Source: Candidatus Peregrinibacteria bacterium GW2011_GWF2_38_29
GTDB lineage: Bacteria; Patescibacteriota; Gracilibacteria; UBA1369; UBA12463
Assembly: GCA_000992695.1 (NCBI GenBank)
Contig: LBUS01000002.1
Location: 79,153 to 143,152, forward strand
Reading direction: 5' to 3'
DNA length: 64,000 bases
Made by a program: the position numbers and the translations under genes. This document shows positions 61,873 to 64,000 of this stretch, one piece after another (position 1 is the first letter of the stretch; every line of letters begins with the position of its first letter). The notes beneath the pieces are model-generated. The model was not told the DNA's origin. It made no database searches and was given only the letters and a program-made list of their open reading frames with translations.

Positions 61873-62415
61873 ATGGGGACGAAATCAGATTGTGGTTTAT
61901 ATGAATTTCCTATGGGTACACCTTTTTGTCCTCCTGCTCATATAAATAGAGATCTTGAACCTGGAGAGGTAGCGTTTCGAGCTGCTGTGATCAATGAGCT
62001 TTCACGTTTTGGCTCCGGTACGCTTGAAAATGAATTAGCTTGTAGCATATGTTCGCATATGCCACGTGGTTTTGAATTTTTATCACTCGTGAGAACAAAT
62101 GTTGCTGACGATCCGGAGCGTGTAAGAAAAGCGGTTTTTACACAATCAATTATTGATCAATTAAGAGCTTTGCCAAATGATAAACGAGTTATGCTTAATG
62201 ATACCGATGTAAGGCATGGTGGCATTTGTGAGTGCTTGCCTGGACATGTTGTTGGTTTGATTTTAGATGACCTTGCGTTCAGGGAAAGTTTTGTTGCTTT
62301 TTGTAGAATTAATTCGCTTGATTCATTGATTGTTAATGAGCTTGGAAATGAATTGTGGGTTCTAGTAAAGTCTTTTACATACACGTTGTCTGACGTTATG
62401 CGTGGGAAGTTTTAA
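61873..62415 (+). CDS. Orphan protein, unknown function
   Basis: 180 residues, soluble, no signal peptide. No family recognised. It has seven or eight Cys residues (CGLYEFPMGTPFCPP, ACSICSHMPRG, GGICECLPG, AFCRINS), several in C-x2-C-like or C-x-C pairs, so metal binding is possible but unproved. The C-terminal half is helical. It is a single-gene unit with its own promoter and a hairpin terminator directly after the stop. Confidence 0.6.
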   Translation: MGTKSDCGLYEFPMGTPFCPPAHINRDLEPGEVAFRAAVINELSRFGSGTLENELACSICSHMPRGFEFLSLVRTNVADDPERVRKAVFTQSIIDQLRALPNDKRVMLNDTDVRHGGICECLPGHVVGLILDDLAFRESFVAFCRINSLDSLIVNELGNELWVLVKSFTYTLSDVMRGKF

Positions 62416-62452
62416 ATATTCGAAATTTGGATTTCGAATATATATTTTGTTT
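62416..62452 (+). terminator. Terminator of the orphan gene
   Basis: Perfect 11-bp stem ATATTCGAAAT (62416-62426), loop TTGG, ATTTCGAATAT (62431-62441), then ATATTTTGTTTT. It begins at the base after the stop codon. Confidence 0.75.
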
Positions 62453-62496
62453 TGAATTTTGAGTTTTGGATTTTGAATTTGCCGCCGAAGGCGGCG
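62453..62496. repeat. TTTTGAG heptamers and GCCGCC-GAA-GGCGGC hairpin
   Basis: Degenerate TTTTGAA/TTTTGAG units run to 62480, then a perfect 6-bp hairpin with GAA triloop at 62481-62495. This hairpin directly adjoins the 135-bp tRNA-linked repeat. Confidence 0.5.
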
Positions 62497-62631
62497 TGCA
62501 CAAGGGAAATGCTGAAAAATCTTAAAATAAGTCTCGCGTTTGCTCGACTAATTTTTTCGATTTTTCTCCTTCGCTTCGAATACGCTAAATACGCGTGTCC
62601 TGCGCTACGGATCGCATTTCTCGCATGTATT
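62497..62631 (-). repeat. 135-bp repeat directly 3' of tRNA-Lys
   Basis: Same length and position relative to the tRNA CCA as the repeat after tRNA-Arg (18731-18865), about two thirds identical by eye. Both end with TGCA at the distal end. No gene is seen in it. Confidence 0.7.
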
Positions 62632-62707
62632 TGGTGGGTCGGGCGGGGATCGGACCCGCGACCTTGCGCTTAAGAGGCGCTTGCTCTACCGACTGAGCTA
62701 CCGGCCC
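62632..62707 (-). tRNA. tRNA-Lys (anticodon CUU), atypical
   Basis: Cloverleaf with D-arm GCTCAGTCGGTAGAGC, anticodon loop CTCTTAA (anticodon CTT) and T-stem GCGGG/CCCGC; CCA is encoded. Three oddities: acceptor GGGCCGG against CCGACCC leaves a C4-A69 mismatch, the anticodon stem has A27-A43, and the T-loop reads TCCGATC with C where U55 is expected. It could be functional but unusual, or a decaying copy. No strong promoter is visible upstream. Confidence 0.75.
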
Positions 62708-62752
62708 GCGAATAAAAAACTAACATTTTATTAATTTACTTGCAAGGTTTGT

Positions 62753-62758
62753 TATAAT
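62753..62758 (+). promoter_or_regulatory. -10 box of a leaderless dehydrogenase mRNA
   Basis: Perfect TATAAT at 62753-62758, 6 nt before the ATG at 62765. No good -35 box is seen. Confidence 0.55.
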
Positions 62759-62764
62759 GAATTT

Positions 62765-63697
62765 ATGAAAATACATGTAATTCCAATTTGTGAGATCAAT
62801 GAAAGGCAGCTTATTCGTCTTAAAAAACTTGGCGATGTTAAGTTTTTTAAAAAGACAATTAGTAAAGATCCGGATTTTTTAAAAAAATGTGTTGGAGCTG
62901 ATATTTTGATGATGACGCCGCGTCCGCCAATCGATGTCATTCCGCATTTGAAAAAATGTAAATTTATTTCTGTTTTGGCGACAGGGTTTGATGGAATAAA
63001 TATTAAGCTTGCGAAAGAGAAGGGGATTCTGGTTAGCAATGTTCCGGCATATGCGACACATTCGGTTGTTGAACATATTTTTGCGCTTATATTAGGACTT
63101 TCTCGTAATATTAAAAGTTCTGAAAAAATAGTTCGAAATGGAAAATGGAATACTGAATTAATGGTTGTTTCCATGGGTTTGCACGGCAGAACTCTTGGCG
63201 TTTTTGGATTTGGCAAAATTGGGCAAATGGTTGCTGATATCGCAAAAACCTTTGGTATGCGAGTTATTGCTTATACGAAAAATGTGAAGAATGTTGCGCA
63301 GGACATAGATTTTGTTAGTTTTGATAAATTTCTTGCAGATAGCGATGTCATTGTTTTGGCATCTCCTTTAAATCAGGAAACGTATCATAAATTTGGTGAA
63401 AAAGAATTTGCCGCAATGAAAAAACAACCGATTTTTATAAACACTGCTCGTGGCGCTATTGTTGACGAGAAAGCCTTAATCAAGGCTTTAAAAAATAAAT
63501 GGATTTTTGGAGCTGGTCTTGATGTTTTTGAAAAAGAGCCTGTTGAAAGATCTCCGTTTGCGAAATTTGATAATGTGATTTTGAGTCCGCACGTTGCTTG
63601 GGGTTCGGATACAGCTGCTTTTAATTTGGTTGATGTGGCGATTGATAATATTGAGGCATTTTTGAATGGTGCACCAAAAAATATTGTGAATTTTTAA
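62765..63697 (+). CDS. D-isomer-specific 2-hydroxyacid dehydrogenase
   Basis: NAD(P)-dependent dehydrogenase, 310 residues. Rossmann motif TLGVFGFGKIGQMVADIAKT, catalytic Arg in FINTARGAIVDEKALIKAL, Glu in LDVFEKEPVERSPF, and His in NVILSPHVAWGSDTA. Candidates are glycerate/hydroxypyruvate reductase, D-lactate dehydrogenase or phosphoglycerate dehydrogenase without the regulatory domain; I cannot choose. It is alone with its own -10 box; tRNA-Leu follows 36 nt later. Confidence 0.9.
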   Translation: MKIHVIPICEINERQLIRLKKLGDVKFFKKTISKDPDFLKKCVGADILMMTPRPPIDVIPHLKKCKFISVLATGFDGINIKLAKEKGILVSNVPAYATHSVVEHIFALILGLSRNIKSSEKIVRNGKWNTELMVVSMGLHGRTLGVFGFGKIGQMVADIAKTFGMRVIAYTKNVKNVAQDIDFVSFDKFLADSDVIVLASPLNQETYHKFGEKEFAAMKKQPIFINTARGAIVDEKALIKALKNKWIFGAGLDVFEKEPVERSPFAKFDNVILSPHVAWGSDTAAFNLVDVAIDNIEAFLNGAPKNIVNF

Positions 63698-63711
63698 AAC
63701 TAATATAAAAT
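63684..63711 (+). promoter_or_regulatory. Promoter of tRNA-Leu
   Basis: TTGTGA (63684-63689), 16 bp, TAAAAT (63706-63711), 22 nt before the tRNA. The -35 box is inside the end of the dehydrogenase gene. Confidence 0.45.
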
Positions 63712-63733
63712 AGGGTTTAGTTCTCACTTATTC

Positions 63734-63821
63734 GCCGGGGTGGTGGAATGGCAGACACGAGAGACTTAAAATCTCTTACTTCGTAAGAGGTGTGCGGGTT
63801 CAAGTCCCGCCCCCGGCACCA
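63734..63821 (+). tRNA. tRNA-Leu (anticodon UAA)
   Basis: 88 nt. Acceptor GCCGGGG/CCCCGGC, anticodon stem AGAGA/TCTCT with loop CTTAAAA (anticodon TAA), long class II variable arm (TACTTCGTA), T-arm GCGGGTTCAAGTCCCGC, CCA encoded. Confidence 0.97.
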
Positions 63822-63822
63822 C

Positions 63823-63851
63823 AGAGCAATAGCGAAGCGATTGCTCTTTTT
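63823..63851 (+). terminator. Terminator of tRNA-Leu
   Basis: AGAGCAAT (63823-63830) pairs with ATTGCTCT (63840-63847), followed by a T-run to 63851. The loop contains GCGAAGC, the same mini-hairpin motif seen in other gaps. Confidence 0.85.
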
Positions 63852-64000
63852 ATATTATTTGCCAAAAATACCACTTTAAAGTAAAACATACTTTCTATTT
63901 GCGTCCACCGTAATAATTTGACGAAAGTCTTTAGGTTTGATAAATTTATATGATTTGAAAAAATCAAAAACAAAAAGAAAAACAAAGTTCATTAAAAAGT
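63852..64000. other. Right end of window; possible end of a minus-strand gene
   Basis: A minus-strand frame open at the right edge ends at TAA 63876-63878, reading DFFKSYKFIKPKDFRQIITV and DANRKYVLL at its end. It could be the C-terminus of a gene outside the window, or chance in AT-rich DNA. Nothing else is seen. Confidence 0.25.

Noticed and set aside
1..64000. Insertion sequences, prophage genes or CRISPR arrays
   Set aside because: No transposase, integrase, phage structural or Cas protein motifs were seen in any frame.

Overview
The window is A+T-rich, densely coded bacterial chromosome. Its style fits a Patescibacteria (Candidate Phyla Radiation) genome, perhaps from the Peregrinibacteria side: intergenic gaps are short, many proteins are trimmed or fused, a PEGA protein and a solitary VirB4-like ATPase are present, and most start codons have no Shine-Dalgarno sequence. 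UGA is used as a stop (the WecA/TagO-like gene, rpoD and the antitoxin gene end in it), so this is not a UGA=Gly lineage. The phylum placement is inference. The cell type is walled and possibly piliated: there is a Mur ligase, a WecA/TagO-like transferase, Lgt, SecDF, a prepilin peptidase and an SLH-bearing S41 protease.

Layout. 1-6.4 kb (+): partial murE-like gene, truB, WecA/TagO-like, dnaG, rpoD, greA, PEGA protein. 6.4-11.7 kb (-): small membrane protein, lgt, a protein with two GspF-N-like domains, pyrG, trpS. 11.8-14.9 kb: an orphan gene overlapping priA tail to tail, then a three-repeat orphan gene. 14.9-21.5 kb (-): the most unusual region. It holds two extra sigma-70 family proteins with a shared N-terminal domain, a 610-residue protein with three related-looking repeats, a tRNA-Arg, and two small ORFs. 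The three large genes share one promoter and 5' leader. 21.6-26.6 kb: tRNA-Cys, then a secDF fusion with an inserted parvulin domain, a cupin and manC. 26.6-39.7 kb (-): two long operons, pyk-ruvC-TPR-pilD-gpmI and tgt-smORF-ruvA-pgi-pepP-purQ/S-glmS. 39.7-44.2 kb (-): rpmE, a thrombospondin-3/PKD surface protein, gyrA. 44.3-47.9 kb (+): an antitoxin-toxin pair with a palindromic operator, a cyclophilin lipoprotein, a VirB4-like ATPase. 47.9-54.6 kb: SLH-S41 protease, FecR-like protein, orphan gene, gyrB. 54.7-63.8 kb: rpsU, prmC, prfA, nadB, tatD, radA, a GT4 glycosyltransferase, an orphan gene, tRNA-Lys, a 2-hydroxyacid dehydrogenase, tRNA-Leu.

Expression signals. At least seven genes (WecA/TagO-like, dnaG, trpS, prfA, nadB, tatD, the dehydrogenase) have a -10 box 6-7 nt before the ATG, so their mRNAs are probably leaderless. 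The clear exception is rpsU (bS21), which has a perfect AAAGGAGGTGA sequence. Small GC-rich dispersed elements (CAGGCC-hairpin-ACAGGCC-TATATAAA units, GAA-triloop mini-hairpins, a 135-bp repeat directly 3' of two tRNAs, a GGGGACGGAGG inverted repeat) sit in the short gaps. Several of them supply the last codons of the upstream gene.

The best candidate for an undescribed system is the 14.9-20.9 kb sigma-factor cluster: alternative sigma factors fused to an unrecognised N-terminal domain, plus a partner, driven by one common promoter type.
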